Position numbers and translations under genes: made by a program. From assembly GCA_964035015.1 (NCBI GenBank), contig OZ035998.1:27001917-27065916 (forward strand): DNA of 64,000 nucleotides, given 5' to 3'. Positions 11,277 through 20,888 of the stretch are shown here, piece after piece (position 1 is the first letter of the stretch; every line of letters begins with the position of its first letter). Origin of the DNA: Corallium rubrum. Lineage: Eukaryota > Cnidaria > Anthozoa > Scleralcyonacea > Coralliidae. The notes beneath the pieces are model-generated. The model was not told where the DNA came from and ran no database searches. It was given only the letters and a program-made list of their open reading frames with translations.

Positions 11277-11530
11277 TGTAACGGATATCTGATAATGGAT
11301 ATAAGAATGTGTAAATAGATAAACAAGATAAGTCAGGAAATCATAATTAGCCGCGTGTGCTTCATGAGCAAGCTGCATCCGTGATAATGTAAATATAGCT
11401 CTCTAAATAAAAAGGAAGGACAACGCCCTAGAGATGGAGATTATAAATATGGAATGTAAAAGGCAATAAAGTTAAGTTGGATCTAGACCACGTTGTGTTG
11501 TGTTGTGTTGTGTTGGCTCGGCTCGTTAGA
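11277..11530 (+). repeat. 3' LTR of gypsy element
   Basis: 254-bp partner of 5758-6011, ending GTTAGA rather than GTTACA, followed by target duplication GTTG. Confidence 0.93.
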
Positions 11531-11625
11531 GTTGACACTATTAAAATGTCGGGCAACAGGCTTGGTCTCCACCTGAAGGCCAATTTTCGTCTGTTGATCT
11601 TTTTGTTCGGCAGTGCCGCCATGAT
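11531..11625 (-). mobile_element. Penelope-like element, antisense fragment (part 2)
   Basis: On the minus strand this encodes TKIGLQVETKPVARHFNS, which runs in frame across the gypsy target duplication into HHISDMKV at 5757. The HFN block followed by the D-x-x-V motif is typical of the region after the GIY-YIG domain. Its 5' boundary with the sense Penelope RT that begins by about 11640 is not sharp. Confidence 0.6.
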
Positions 11626-11639
11626 ATTGACCTACTCAA

Positions 11640-13133
11640 CAATTCACGCCCCAAAAGGGCCTCCAACCAACCTCAGTAAAGATGAACTTCTAGCTTTCCA
11701 ATCATTACGAAGTAGGAATGACATTGTCATCAAACCTGCGGATAAGGGTGGTGCTGTCGTTGTCTGGAGAGCAGATTTGTACCGACAAGAAGCTCTTCGT
11801 CAACTGTGCGACACCACTTTTTACACTAAATTAAATTCTGATCCCACCCTCACTCACCAAAAAACTGTTAAAACCACCATTAACAATTTCATTCATGCAG
11901 GTGAATTGCCTGCCTCTGCCTCCAACCTTATAATAACCACTCCCAGAATACCAGTCATTTATTTCCTACCTAAAATTCATAAGCTTAATAACCCTGGCAG
12001 GCCAATTGTTTCCGCCTGCAGCTGTCCTACAGAACTCATTTCCAGCTTTTTAGATCGTGTTATGTCACCTTTGGTAAAGAAGTTGCCTTCTTATATCAAA
12101 GATACAAAACATGCCCTACAGATTTTTGATCAAATACATTTCACTGATCCCAGCAAATATATTTTCACCATGGATGTCAAGTCCCTTTACACTGTTATTC
12201 CTCATTGTGATGGTCTTGAAGCTCTGAAGTTTTTCTTCAACAAACGCACCATTTTAGAACCTTCCACTTCTACATTACTTCGCTTGGCAGAACTTGTACT
12301 CACCCTCAATAATTTTTCTTTTGATGGTGAACATTACCAACAAATAAGTGGAGTTGCTATGGGTACCAAAATGGGCCCTAGTTACGCAAACTTAGTTGTT
12401 GGTTATGTTGAAAAACAGATCTTCGAACAATATACTGGACCACTTCCTGATTTCTTCGGGAGGCACATAGATGACTGTTTAGGAACAGCATCATGCCCAC
12501 GTGTGAATTTAGAGAAATTTATCAATTATGTCAATGATTTCCATCCAGTACTCAAATTCACATGGGAAATCAGTGAAACCAGTTTGTCATTCCTTGATGT
12601 TTTGGTATCGATTAGTGGTAATGCGCTCACGACTTCTGTTTCCTGCAAGCCTACCGACTCACACAGCTACCTTCTATTTTCATCATCTCATCCCAACCAC
12701 ACTAAACAATCCATCCCATATTCTCAATTTCTGCGACTTCGCCGCCTATGCAGTGATGATAAAGATTTTGAGACCAAATCTTTGGAAATGAGATCCTTTT
12801 TTGTCCAACGTGGCTATCCTAACCACCTATTAGACTCCGCTATTCATAAAGCTTCCGGTATTCCATGTCCGGACACTTTAAAACAACCTTCGCAAAGACT
12901 TTCTGATAATAAAATTCCACTAGTTCTCACATTTCATTCTTTCAACTATAAAGTTAAGGATATCATTAGCCGTAATTTTCACATCTTAAAGAATTAATGA
13001 CCCTGAAACATCTGCCATTTTCACTGATAACCCTTTGATCTCTTTTCGACGCAATAAAAACATTCGGGATAGTTTAGTAAGCAGTGCCCTTAGAGAAAAT
13101 CTACAGGCACCTGTGGGTACTACTTCTTGTTCT
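11640..13133 (+). pseudogene. Penelope-like element reverse transcriptase, truncated at both ends
   Basis: Penelope-type RT: early block IVIKPADKGGAVVVW, YFLPKIHKLNNPGRPIVSAC, motif A FTMDVKSLYTVIPHCDG, GVAMGTKMGPSYANL, motif C RHIDDCLG (HIDD in place of YxDD), and SETSLSFLDVLV. A stop near 12997 is followed, in another frame, by the typical post-RT motif (PLISFRRNKNIRDSLVSSAL), so at least one frame change is present. The sequence is then cut at about 13133 by repeat R. The C-terminal GIY-YIG endonuclease is missing here; a fragment of such a domain lies at 32919-33180. No start codon can be assigned. Confidence 0.85.
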
Positions 13134-13320
13134 CGCGGTAAGAATAGTTGGATACTGGTAAGAATAGTTGGATACTTTCGTTTATAAACGAAATGGAGCC
13201 TGCTCCTCTTAAATTAAAAGAGAACAACGAAGAAAAGGATACAAACAGCCGGTTTAATATATCTTGAAGAGTTGAAACTCGAGTCGGAAGTCAGAAAGAC
13301 ACCAGCGTCAACAAATAGAA
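13134..13320 (+). repeat. Interspersed repeat R, partial copy
   Basis: Shares GTAAGAAT-GTTGG-TACTGGT, CGAAATGGAGCC and GTTTAATATATCTTGAAGAG with 15303-15440 and, inverted, with 63680-63830. The first 20 bases are tandemly duplicated (AGAATAGTTGGATACT twice). Confidence 0.65.
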
Positions 13321-13599
13321 ACTGAGCAAAAGCAAGTTAAGAACATTTATGTCGAAATTCTATATTCCATTTGAATTTGTGCCAACGGTCAACATACGCA
13401 GTACCCTGTATGGGCCCGTAAAGTAAATGAGTGGTTCGGTCGCGAAAAAAAGACTAAGACTGACATCCAAGATGACCGCGTAGGGGCCTAGAACTGACGT
13501 CCAAAAATTCCCCATTGCCGCCATGTTTTGCCTCACTTTTTCATTGGGAGTCAGCCTTCCAGGCATATATAGAGTTCACTGGTCCAACCTCCTCTTGGT

Positions 13600-13890
13600 G
13601 CAGACGTAGGTCGGGGGTGGTTATAGACGACTTTCAGGGTGTTGCGCGCGCATCGTTTTGGAAAGGAATTGACGGGCTCTTGGCGGGCTCCCCACAAAGT
13701 AAGCAATGGCAAACAGACTTGCTAGCGAGCCAACAACAGCAGAATAACAGTGGTAAATATCCAGAAACTGTATCTACACTTTGTTTATTTTAAATAGTAC
13801 GTTTACTTTGAGGGGAGCTTGCCAGTTTTTTTGAAAAATGATGCGCGCGCAACACCCTGAAACTCGCCTATTGGGAGACTGGTACGGCTC
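13600..13890. repeat. Foldback element
   Basis: Inverted arms at about 13620-13705 and 13803-13880 share TCAGGGTGTTGCGCGCGCAT and a GGGCTCCCC-CAAAGTAA block. The spacer is about 100 bp. No coding signal. From 13321 to 13600 nothing is recognised. Confidence 0.7.
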
Positions 13891-13915
13891 AATGGCACAT
13901 CATTAGTACATACAT

Positions 13916-14305
13916 ATGACAAGCAGCAAGACGCACATTCCACTGCTCGGAAAATTTTCTTTTTTCTTATTCCTTTACACACCACTCGTCGGGTCCCTCC
14001 ATTCAATAGTGCAAATGGTAAGTTCCTTTTCCACCAATTTACATTGGTGTGATAGGTGCACGCTATCCAGAGCGGGGAGGTCAGTTGAAGATATCACCGC
14101 CTCGGATCTTAACCTGAATCCAAATACCACAGTGCGCCCCCAGGCCCCCTCGGTCTACAGCTTGCGCCTAACCAACCAAATGGGTAAATACAAGGTGGAC
14201 GTAGATGTTAATTTGACTTATCCTCATGGCGAGTCTTGTCAGTACTGGATTCAACTTTGGCGTCGCTGTCGCTTGAGAGAACTTGATATTTATTTGACGT
14301 TTTGA
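13916..14305 (+). CDS. Unrecognised ORF, 129 residues
   Basis: Open frame with a hydrophobic N-terminal segment (FSFFLFLYTPLVG) that could be a signal peptide, then a Cys-containing region with a possible N-glycosylation site (NLTYP). No family is recognised. It may be one exon of a host gene or a chance ORF; no start or splice signal is decisive. Confidence 0.25.
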   Translation: MTSSKTHIPLLGKFSFFLFLYTPLVGSLHSIVQMVSSFSTNLHWCDRCTLSRAGRSVEDITASDLNLNPNTTVRPQAPSVYSLRLTNQMGKYKVDVDVNLTYPHGESCQYWIQLWRRCRLRELDIYLTF

Positions 14306-14493
14306 TATCAATAAATGCACTATCGGGGACTCTAAACGCGGAAGGTTTAGACTTCTTTAGTTTGTATCGGTTGGACACAAAGTGGATTTCAAATACATTG
14401 TTGGTAGAATGAGTTTTAATTCCGACATCCCTTTCATCTTGCTTTGGAGATCCTTAATTCGTGGTTGTTATTGACTTTACCACCTTTATTTCT

Positions 14494-14853
14494 TCATTTA
14501 GAGTTTTCGTGTAATTGCCAGTCATCCTGATCTACAGGTTGACCAACTGTAATATTGTCAAAAGCTTGATCAATATGGGTAGTCTGAAACAGTCTTATTA
14601 CTGTCACTAAGCTAAGTTTCTCGTTTTCCAAATCCTTGAGTTTTGTGTAATAGTCGGACAATATATAGGACAGGTTGCTGATTTTTTCTTTGAATTTATC
14701 GTTCTCCTTTATTAATTTCTCGTTCTGGAACTTTAAAGCGATCGAATGATCCATGCTCGAGTCACAAGTACCCTTTTCTTTCACACGTGTGCTAAAAAGA
14801 CTGTCTATTTCTGCCTTCCATTCACCGGTCATCTTGGTTGCAGATTCGTTCAC
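14494..14853 (-). CDS. Predicted coiled-coil ORF, 119 residues
   Basis: The minus-strand frame contains NEKLIKENDKFKEKISNLSY followed by KLKDLENEKLSLVTVIRL, a clear heptad-like coiled coil. The first ATG may be internal. Similar short coiled-coil ORFs occur in repetitive animal genes, but no specific family can be named. Nothing downstream indicates a larger gene. Confidence 0.35.
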   Translation of the reverse strand: MNESATKMTGEWKAEIDSLFSTRVKEKGTCDSSMDHSIALKFQNEKLIKENDKFKEKISNLSYILSDYYTKLKDLENEKLSLVTVIRLFQTTHIDQAFDNITVGQPVDQDDWQLHENSK

Positions 14854-14947
14854 ATCTCTATAAAATTCTAGCTGCTCTGCTTATCCACATATCTCTCTCC
14901 GAGTCGTTTTCCGTCCATCTTGCCGTCTCTCTAATTTCTTTCCTTTC

Positions 14948-15571
14948 AAACCGGGGCGCAACTAGGGGTGGGGTGGGGGGTTGCAACCCCTGCCCTTTTT
15001 GTGAGAACTCGAATACTAGGTTAGACATTAGATAAACAAATAATTAATCGTCTGTTGCAGTACGCAATACAATTCTCCGCAAATCTGGCGAGATTCAGAG
15101 GCTTCTAGTTCGGCTTCAATCCCGTACCAGTTTGTCCCCAAGCCGGGCGGAGGGCCGAAGGCCGGGAGCCCGGTGACGGTGCTAATCTCGACACGCGTGG
15201 AGGCCATTTTACACGCGTGTAGAAAAAGCGAGGGAGACGAAATCTGGGAAATAGTTTATCTATATATATATATTTATATATATGTTTGGTACGGTGTCAC
15301 GCGGTAAGAATTGACTAGCGACGAAGAAAACTATAAACTCTCAATCAAATAGTATTTTGCCTTCGTTTATTTAAACGAAACGAAATGGAGCACGAAGAAA
15401 AGAAGGATACAAACAACTCGTTTAATATATCTTGAAGAGAAAGCAGAGAACCTGAAGAAACCAAACGCCGTATGGTAAACAAAAACTCGATCTGAATTGC
15501 AGTGTTTGTAGTAACTCCGTGGTCAAAATACGGTAGGATTCTTGTTGTTTTCATGTTTTCGCTTATTAACC
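14948..15571 (+). repeat. Repeat R, left half (interrupted by Polinton)
   Basis: From about 15170 to 15571 this matches the reverse complement of 63590-63960 (blocks GGTGCTAATCTCGACACGCG, TACACGCGTGTAGAAAAAGC, GTTTAATATATCTTGAAGAG). The match continues at 32201-32790 against 63310-62757. It starts near a GGGGCGCAACTAGG end whose inverted partner CTAGTTGCGCCCCT lies at about 32910-32923, so R may be the interior of a hAT-like element. Contains (TA)n at about 15260. Confidence 0.75.
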
Positions 15572-15872
15572 AGTAGTATAGAATATGAGGCTATGGGGCC
15601 ACTTTTTATTATTTTGCCAAAAACTGCCTCAAAATGTCAGAATTCAACGGAAGATGATGTTTGAAAGGGCAGACTTTTTTTCTCTTTTTCCCCCCTTTCA
15701 TATTTTAAGGATGGATTATGACGTTTCTCTTGAAAACACCCCAAAGCGATCAGGGTTGTGGTTCTGACACACATTTCACTTACTCTCCGATTTCTGCTCA
15801 GATACTTTTGTTTTGTGTTGATACACATGTTTCCCCACAGTTACACCCCCAGATAGCAGTCCGAGACATGGT

Positions 15873-16700
15873 ATGTACGGCGTGATCATGGCTACAACTT
15901 TACCAACGTCACTTTTCAACAGTTTGTCTTTTTGTAATCGTGACAACTTTAATATGGAGGAGATTGAACTTAAGCCATTAGATCCGAATCATGACCCAAA
16001 CCCAGACCCTGATCAGGAGGAAACAGATTTTGGGGGCACTGATGCTTTGGGAGACTTTTCAGAGCGTAATAATGTTGAATTTGATCACTTTGTTGATGGT
16101 CCCATTGTGAATAATGTGTCAGAGGACAGAACTGAGAGGATAAGAAGAAGAGCTGCATATAGGGACTGTGAGGATTTTTTCATAAATATACTAGAGTTGG
16201 AACCACAATGCACTGACCCACTGTTTGTTGACTATCTGATTGATAATAACATATTAAGTATATCCAGGGAGTTTAGTGAGTCTGGTTTAGTTATCGATTA
16301 TTCTGTGAAATATTTGGGAGGTGATTTCCGAACAATTGGACGGGCTTTAACTGTGGAGGATGATGATTTGCTAAGGGATGGTATCAGAACACACTATGAT
16401 GAGTGGACTAAGGCTAACCTAAGTAAAAAACTGAGGAAGGCTGGAGTTGTGACTGCTATTGGTTTGGGAGCGATTGCATTAGTAACTGGTCTGTCTGTAG
16501 GTCTAACTAGGAAGGGATCTGATATAGTTCATCAGGCTAAGAAATGGGAGAAGTTACATCCATCGGAGAGAGGGGACACAGTACCGTGGACAGAAATACA
16601 AACAGCTGGTGGTAAGGTAATTGTTTTCACTGGAGAGTATTTAATAGTGTTTATTATGGCGGCTGGATTATTTTCCTATCGTTACACTAAGAGAGAGTAA
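15873..16700 (+). CDS. Polinton membrane protein, unknown function (275 aa)
   Basis: First gene inside the left end. Either the first ATG or one 15 bases later (MATTLPTSLF) could be the start. The N-terminal 75 residues are acidic and Pro/Asp-rich (DPNHDPNPDPDQEE). The middle is soluble (TERIRRRAAYRDCEDFFINI). The C-terminus has two hydrophobic segments (VVTAIGLGAIALVTGLSVGL and VIVFTGEYLIVFIMAAGLF) separated by a basic, soluble loop, ending in a short basic tail. It is separated from polB by a 20-bp minisatellite. No family is recognised; a virion or membrane-anchoring role is possible but not shown. Confidence 0.6.
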   Translation: MYGVIMATTLPTSLFNSLSFCNRDNFNMEEIELKPLDPNHDPNPDPDQEETDFGGTDALGDFSERNNVEFDHFVDGPIVNNVSEDRTERIRRRAAYRDCEDFFINILELEPQCTDPLFVDYLIDNNILSISREFSESGLVIDYSVKYLGGDFRTIGRALTVEDDDLLRDGIRTHYDEWTKANLSKKLRKAGVVTAIGLGAIALVTGLSVGLTRKGSDIVHQAKKWEKLHPSERGDTVPWTEIQTAGGKVIVFTGEYLIVFIMAAGLFSYRYTKRE

Positions 16701-16738
16701 TCTGTAAACATAAGTGGGTAAAAATATATATCTTACCG

Positions 16739-17242
16739 GCTACAATTGGCTTTTGTTAGTTGTAATCGGTTTCTGTTGGATACGATCAGCTTTTGTCAGC
16801 TACAATCAGCTTTTGCCAGCTGTAAACGGTTTCTGTTGACTATAATCAGCTTTTGCCAGCTGTAATCGGCTTTTGCCAGCTGTAATCAGCTTTTGTCAGC
16901 TACAATCAGCTTTTGCCAGCTGTAATCGGCTTTTGTCGGCTACAATCGGCTTTTGTCGGCTACGATCGGCTTTTGCCAGCTGTAATCGGCTTTTGCCGGC
17001 TACAATCGGTTCCCGACTGCTACAATCGGTTCCCGACTGCTACAATCGGTTCCCGACTGCTACAATCGGTTCCCGACTGCTACAATCGGTTCCCGACTGC
17101 TACAATCGGTTTCCGATGGGTACAATCGGTTTCCGATGGGTACAATCGGTTTCCGATGGGTACAATCGGTTTCCGATGGGTACAATCGGTTTCCGATGGG
17201 TACAATCGGTTTCCGATGGGTACAATCGGTTTCCGATGGTGA
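16739..17242. repeat. 20-bp minisatellite, ~25 units in three variant blocks
   Basis: Period 20 bp. Block 1 (to about 17000): units like GCTTTTGCCAGCTGTAATCG with many variants. Block 2 (about 17005-17105): CGGTTCCCGACTGCTACAAT, five near-identical units. Block 3 (about 17106-17240): CGGTTTCCGATGGGTACAAT, seven near-identical units. Open frames across it are by-products of the 20-bp period. Confidence 0.95.
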
Positions 17243-17286
17243 ATATTTAAGGTTTTAACGCGACACGCTTTCTTATCGTTTGAGGA

Positions 17287-17345
17287 AGTCGACAAACAAA
17301 TTTAGTTAGGTGTTCTGATGAGGCTTGATATCAGCCGAAACGACT
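17287..17345 (+). ncRNA. Hammerhead-ribozyme-like motif abutting polB stop
   Basis: Plus strand: AGTCG, short loop with AACA/TGTT pairing (stem I), CTGATGA core, GGCT/AGCC stem II with a 7-nt loop, GAAA core, and CGACT pairing with AGTCG (stem III). All three helices can form. The cleavage triplet position reads GAC rather than the usual NUH, so self-cleavage is doubtful. It ends one base before the polB stop codon on the opposite strand and directly follows the minisatellite. Confidence 0.45.
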
Positions 17346-20300
17346 CTACGAAATGATGCTTTTATGTCCATACGCGTAGGAGTTAATCCCGTCTCCCAGC
17401 AGGTATCTTTTGTCGTCAAAGCATGAGAGTGATATTTTATTTATTTCATAACTACCTAACTCATGGTTTACACTTCGAATTGTTTTCATTTTCTGAAACA
17501 CTTGTTTCTTACCAAATAGTGTGTCTTTGTAGTTTTCATGTTTAATTTGTTTTATAGTGACACTCTTTTTAATTCCCTTCGCGGTTTTGCCACCTGCTCC
17601 GTTGTCTTTCAGATAAGAATACATTTTACTTCTGAGACCAACGAATTCGGTTATGGGAACACCAGCCGCTTCGTCCTTCATCTTCCCAATAACCTTCTTG
17701 TTCGACTTGTTGTAGTACTTCGAGCTCTCCGGATAGTCCGAGTTGTCGAAGATGTTTTTGTCGGCCCAGAAGTCCTTATAAACATCCTCCGCCTCAATTT
17801 CATATGTCAGGCTGTCCGTATCTGTAAACAACAACTTAGCCCTACTTCCATATTTCTCTAACACATAATTGTAATGGAAATCATACATTAGGGTTTTCGA
17901 TAGATCCAGAATACACATACCAACATAAGCCGGTCGGTTTAGCGTCAGGACTTCCTTAATCTTATGAACAGCAACAAGGTTTTCGTTAAATATTTTGGCG
18001 GACACGAAGGTTGGTTTGGAAGCCAACCTCAACATCTTTCTCTCACTGGTGACCAACCGAACGTCTACACGCTTTCTCAGATTCTCCATCGTCTTACCAA
18101 AAACGCTGTTGTTCATCAGCTTGAAGAAGTCCTTTTCAAAGGCGTTTCTGGCAGCAGTTCTCTTTACGGTATTGAAGTTGATGTACTGCCTTAGCCAAGG
18201 GGACTGATCGAACAACAAAACCCGGTGAACTTTTTTCACCCTTATCCCAAGTCTGACGTACAGCTGTAGGTTTCTATAGTGGACAACATACCTTTCCTTT
18301 CCCATCAGGTTGGTTACCAGCTTACTTACACCACCAACGCTGACACCGAACTCCCCTTTGATTTTCCGACAATAGTCAGACAGCATATTTTCCCGTATTT
18401 CCATCTTTTCAGGGGCTAATGGGTAGTCGTTGTGTAGGTCGTGGAGTTCAGGAGGATACTCAAGATCAACCTCAAGTATCATACCAGTCCGACTGTCATT
18501 TTCCGGAAGTTCCCAGGCCAGGTTTCTTAGCTTACCCTCACTCATCCACTTAAATCCACCAGTCGGAAGGCACTGACTCATGGCCCAACCATACAGATTA
18601 TTAGCGTCCAGATACATTATATACTTCACAGCCTCGTCCTCACTATACCCCTTCATATATGGGTTGTTGGCTTTCCCATATCTGTTGGCTATGTAGCTAA
18701 CCCCACCTCTCAGTCCTTTCTCAATGAACTGGAACATGTCGATGTCAGTCATCAGCTCCAGCTCAATCCCAGTCATCTTCAGCATAGCGTCCCATGCCAA
18801 CCCAGGTGAGGTGAAATAATGGCAGGGGTCCAACCCATAGTACTGAACACAGGTCTTCCTAAAGTTCTCAAAGATGTCAGCTAACAGCAACACATCTGAT
18901 TTTAGATACACGTCATGGTAGTCCCCCATCGTTCTCATCCCAAACGACTCCCAAACCTTCAAAGCGTGTTGGTAATCGGTGTCTGATATCTCCTCATCAT
19001 TCAACACGCTATAAAACTCACTCTTTGGTGGTAACCCCGTTTCCTCAAACCGACTGAAGTTGTCCATGTAGTCATAGGGGTAAACACCCTTCGTCCTCAT
19101 CAGGTCCGACCGGGGACCAAATTCTTCAGCTGTGTATCTAAAGGCGTCCCCCGGGAGATTTCCCACCAACCTATCCAATGAACTACTCATGAACTGAAAA
19201 CTGTCCAGAAACACAAGGTTTTTACCTAACATGAAGGCCATGTACTTTTCCATATTATTCGGTATGACGTTAATCTCCTGTCCGAACTTTCCGATCTCCC
19301 CCATGATGAGATGACTATCATTACCCCTCAGGTTGTGTAAGATGACTGGTATCTTATCAGTTAGTCTATGATTTCTGTTACAAAGCTGGTGGGCCGATCC
19401 CCGATATTTTCCCGTCACGTGACAGTGGTCCCGGACCCTAACGTCCTCTGCTGTGTACTCTCGCCCACAGATGTGACACTTTATAGCGTCTCTGAAGTCC
19501 GCCCTGTCGGAATCAGTCAGAACCATGTCCTGGTTGAAGTGCTCTTTCCGAATACCCTTACAATACTCCGCTTCTTCCAACATCTTTCCAATGAACTTGT
19601 TGACAGCACCAGGGCCTCTGTACACCTGAACATCCTTACTATACCTATCGTCATAACAACAGACAACCTTATACCCATAACCACAATCAGTATGTTTCTG
19701 ATACCTCTCCATGTATGGTTTTTTCTCTTTCTCCTCTCGGTCTGACTCCGGCACCTCCGGTCTGTTGACCTTTTCCGTGATCGCCTCGAAGTCGGAATAC
19801 ACAACAAACGGAACGTTTAACTGTTTGTGAAAGTTACTATACTTCAACACGTTTTTACCCTTCTCAGGCATCCTAACAGCCTGTTTACCATTCACACTGA
19901 TACACACAACCTTATGCCTATCCAAAACCTCCGTTGAGCTGAAACATTGGAGGCAGTAAACACAGAAGTGTTTTTTCCTCTTATGTTTTGTTTTGTTGTA
20001 CATAAACCTATCAAAGTCCCTGATGAGGACGTAATGTCTGTTGTCCCCATTGGTTATAATCAGGAGGTTCATAAGGTCGGTGAATCTTTCCTCTGATACG
20101 TAAACCGGAAAGGTTAGCCCGTTTTCATAACCGAAGACGTTGATACGTATTTCATTCTGTTTCTCCACCCGGTTGTACTGTTTTTGACTCACTGGGAAGC
20201 TGATTCCACTATAATCCAAATCGTCAACACGGTCCCGGTACTTAGACACCCTTTGTGGGTGTTGTGAGACAGGAAACTTATGAGCTAGATGACACCACAT

Positions 20301-20888
20301 GAAACACCTGTCATCATTATTCTTAACGTTGATTAACCCCTTCCGACTATGTCTCAACTCCTCCGGGAGGTCGACGTATGACGAGCCTTCCAGTGGACTG
20401 TACACAGTCAGATTAACGTAGTGACCGTCGATTGACTCCACTGTCCAGCCTGATCCCTCGCTTATCCACCGGGCTATTCTAGCCACCACCTCTTCATTCG
20501 CGACGTCAACGTCCTGATTGATCTCACCGCCGTTGATTATGGTCTTGATGTAGCTGTTGAAGTGAGCCGTCTTATAAGTTGTTCCTCCGGACACCTCCTT
20601 CTCAAGCGTCACAACCAGCGTTTCAGCGAACTTCAACCCCCTCATCTGAACCAGCACCCGACGTAGCAGCCGTACCACGTCATTCCTGAGGGCGTTTACC
20701 TGTTCCAGCGGGTGCTGACTCACAACAGCACAGCTGAACGACTTGGTCTTACCCCTCAGAGCTCTGTCTAACTGATTTATGTCATAACCGATTAGTCTCT
20801 CATAGAGACGAGGGTCTATATCATCGGGATAGTCAAACATATCAGGGTCTAAGTCGTCGTCCTGGTGGATCATAACATTCGGATCCAT
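17346..20888 (-). CDS. polB: Polinton protein-primed family B DNA polymerase
   Basis: The start is placed at the ATG giving MDPNVMIHQDDD; the upstream extension has only a GTG. About 1180 residues, normal for Polinton PolB. Visible in order: a C2H2-like finger (CVYCLQCFSSTEVLDRHKVVC, about 309-330), ExoI VVYSDFEAI (about 365), an endonuclease VII-like zinc module (CHICGREY to DHCHVTGKYRG to CNRNHRL, about 470-510), ExoII HNLRGNDSHLI (ExoII Asp retained in the NDSH context), ExoIII YLKSDVLLLAD (about 661), polymerase motif A YLDANNLYGWAM (about 760), motif B KLMNNSVFGKTMENLR (about 924), motif C FTDTDSLTYEI (about 1022), and a typical C-terminus (KRYLLGDGINSYAYGH). It replicates the element from the termini using a protein primer. 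The start overlaps the neighbouring minus-strand gene by about 47 bases. Confidence 0.96.
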   Translation of the reverse strand: MDPNVMIHQDDDLDPDMFDYPDDIDPRLYERLIGYDINQLDRALRGKTKSFSCAVVSQHPLEQVNALRNDVVRLLRRVLVQMRGLKFAETLVVTLEKEVSGGTTYKTAHFNSYIKTIINGGEINQDVDVANEEVVARIARWISEGSGWTVESIDGHYVNLTVYSPLEGSSYVDLPEELRHSRKGLINVKNNDDRCFMWCHLAHKFPVSQHPQRVSKYRDRVDDLDYSGISFPVSQKQYNRVEKQNEIRINVFGYENGLTFPVYVSEERFTDLMNLLIITNGDNRHYVLIRDFDRFMYNKTKHKRKKHFCVYCLQCFSSTEVLDRHKVVCISVNGKQAVRMPEKGKNVLKYSNFHKQLNVPFVVYSDFEAITEKVNRPEVPESDREEKEKKPYMERYQKHTDCGYGYKVVCCYDDRYSKDVQVYRGPGAVNKFIGKMLEEAEYCKGIRKEHFNQDMVLTDSDRADFRDAIKCHICGREYTAEDVRVRDHCHVTGKYRGSAHQLCNRNHRLTDKIPVILHNLRGNDSHLIMGEIGKFGQEINVIPNNMEKYMAFMLGKNLVFLDSFQFMSSSLDRLVGNLPGDAFRYTAEEFGPRSDLMRTKGVYPYDYMDNFSRFEETGLPPKSEFYSVLNDEEISDTDYQHALKVWESFGMRTMGDYHDVYLKSDVLLLADIFENFRKTCVQYYGLDPCHYFTSPGLAWDAMLKMTGIELELMTDIDMFQFIEKGLRGGVSYIANRYGKANNPYMKGYSEDEAVKYIMYLDANNLYGWAMSQCLPTGGFKWMSEGKLRNLAWELPENDSRTGMILEVDLEYPPELHDLHNDYPLAPEKMEIRENMLSDYCRKIKGEFGVSVGGVSKLVTNLMGKERYVVHYRNLQLYVRLGIRVKKVHRVLLFDQSPWLRQYINFNTVKRTAARNAFEKDFFKLMNNSVFGKTMENLRKRVDVRLVTSERKMLRLASKPTFVSAKIFNENLVAVHKIKEVLTLNRPAYVGMCILDLSKTLMYDFHYNYVLEKYGSRAKLLFTDTDSLTYEIEAEDVYKDFWADKNIFDNSDYPESSKYYNKSNKKVIGKMKDEAAGVPITEFVGLRSKMYSYLKDNGAGGKTAKGIKKSVTIKQIKHENYKDTLFGKKQVFQKMKTIRSVNHELGSYEINKISLSCFDDKRYLLGDGINSYAYGHKSIIS

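Larger units (their letters stand above)
5758..11530 (+). mobile_element. Ty3/gypsy LTR retrotransposon, full length
   Basis: Flanked by 254-bp LTRs that begin TGTAAC and end GTTACA (GTTAGA in the 3' copy), with a 4-bp target duplication GTTG at 5754-5757 and 11531-11534. The two LTRs differ at only 3 positions by eye, so the insertion is fairly recent. A primer-binding-site-like TGGTGGCAGCGG follows the 5' LTR. A polypurine tract (AAAGGAGGAGGATAG) precedes the 3' LTR. Gene order is gag, protease, RT, RNase H, integrase with GPY/F-type tail, as in Ty3/gypsy (Metaviridae). It is defective: frame change at the end of gag, a MITE in pol, and a TGA stop between RNase H and integrase. It sits inside an antisense Penelope-like copy. 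Confidence 0.93.

Noticed and set aside
11477..11620. N-terminal extension of the Penelope RT ORF
   Set aside because: It lies in the gypsy 3' LTR and in antisense Penelope sequence; an accidental open frame.
16739..17242. CRISPR array
   Set aside because: Contiguous tandem units with no unique spacers, in an animal genome.
16873..17295. Repeat-protein ORFs on both strands
   Set aside because: By-product of the 20-bp minisatellite; 20 is not a multiple of 3, so the open frames are accidental cycling of three phases.
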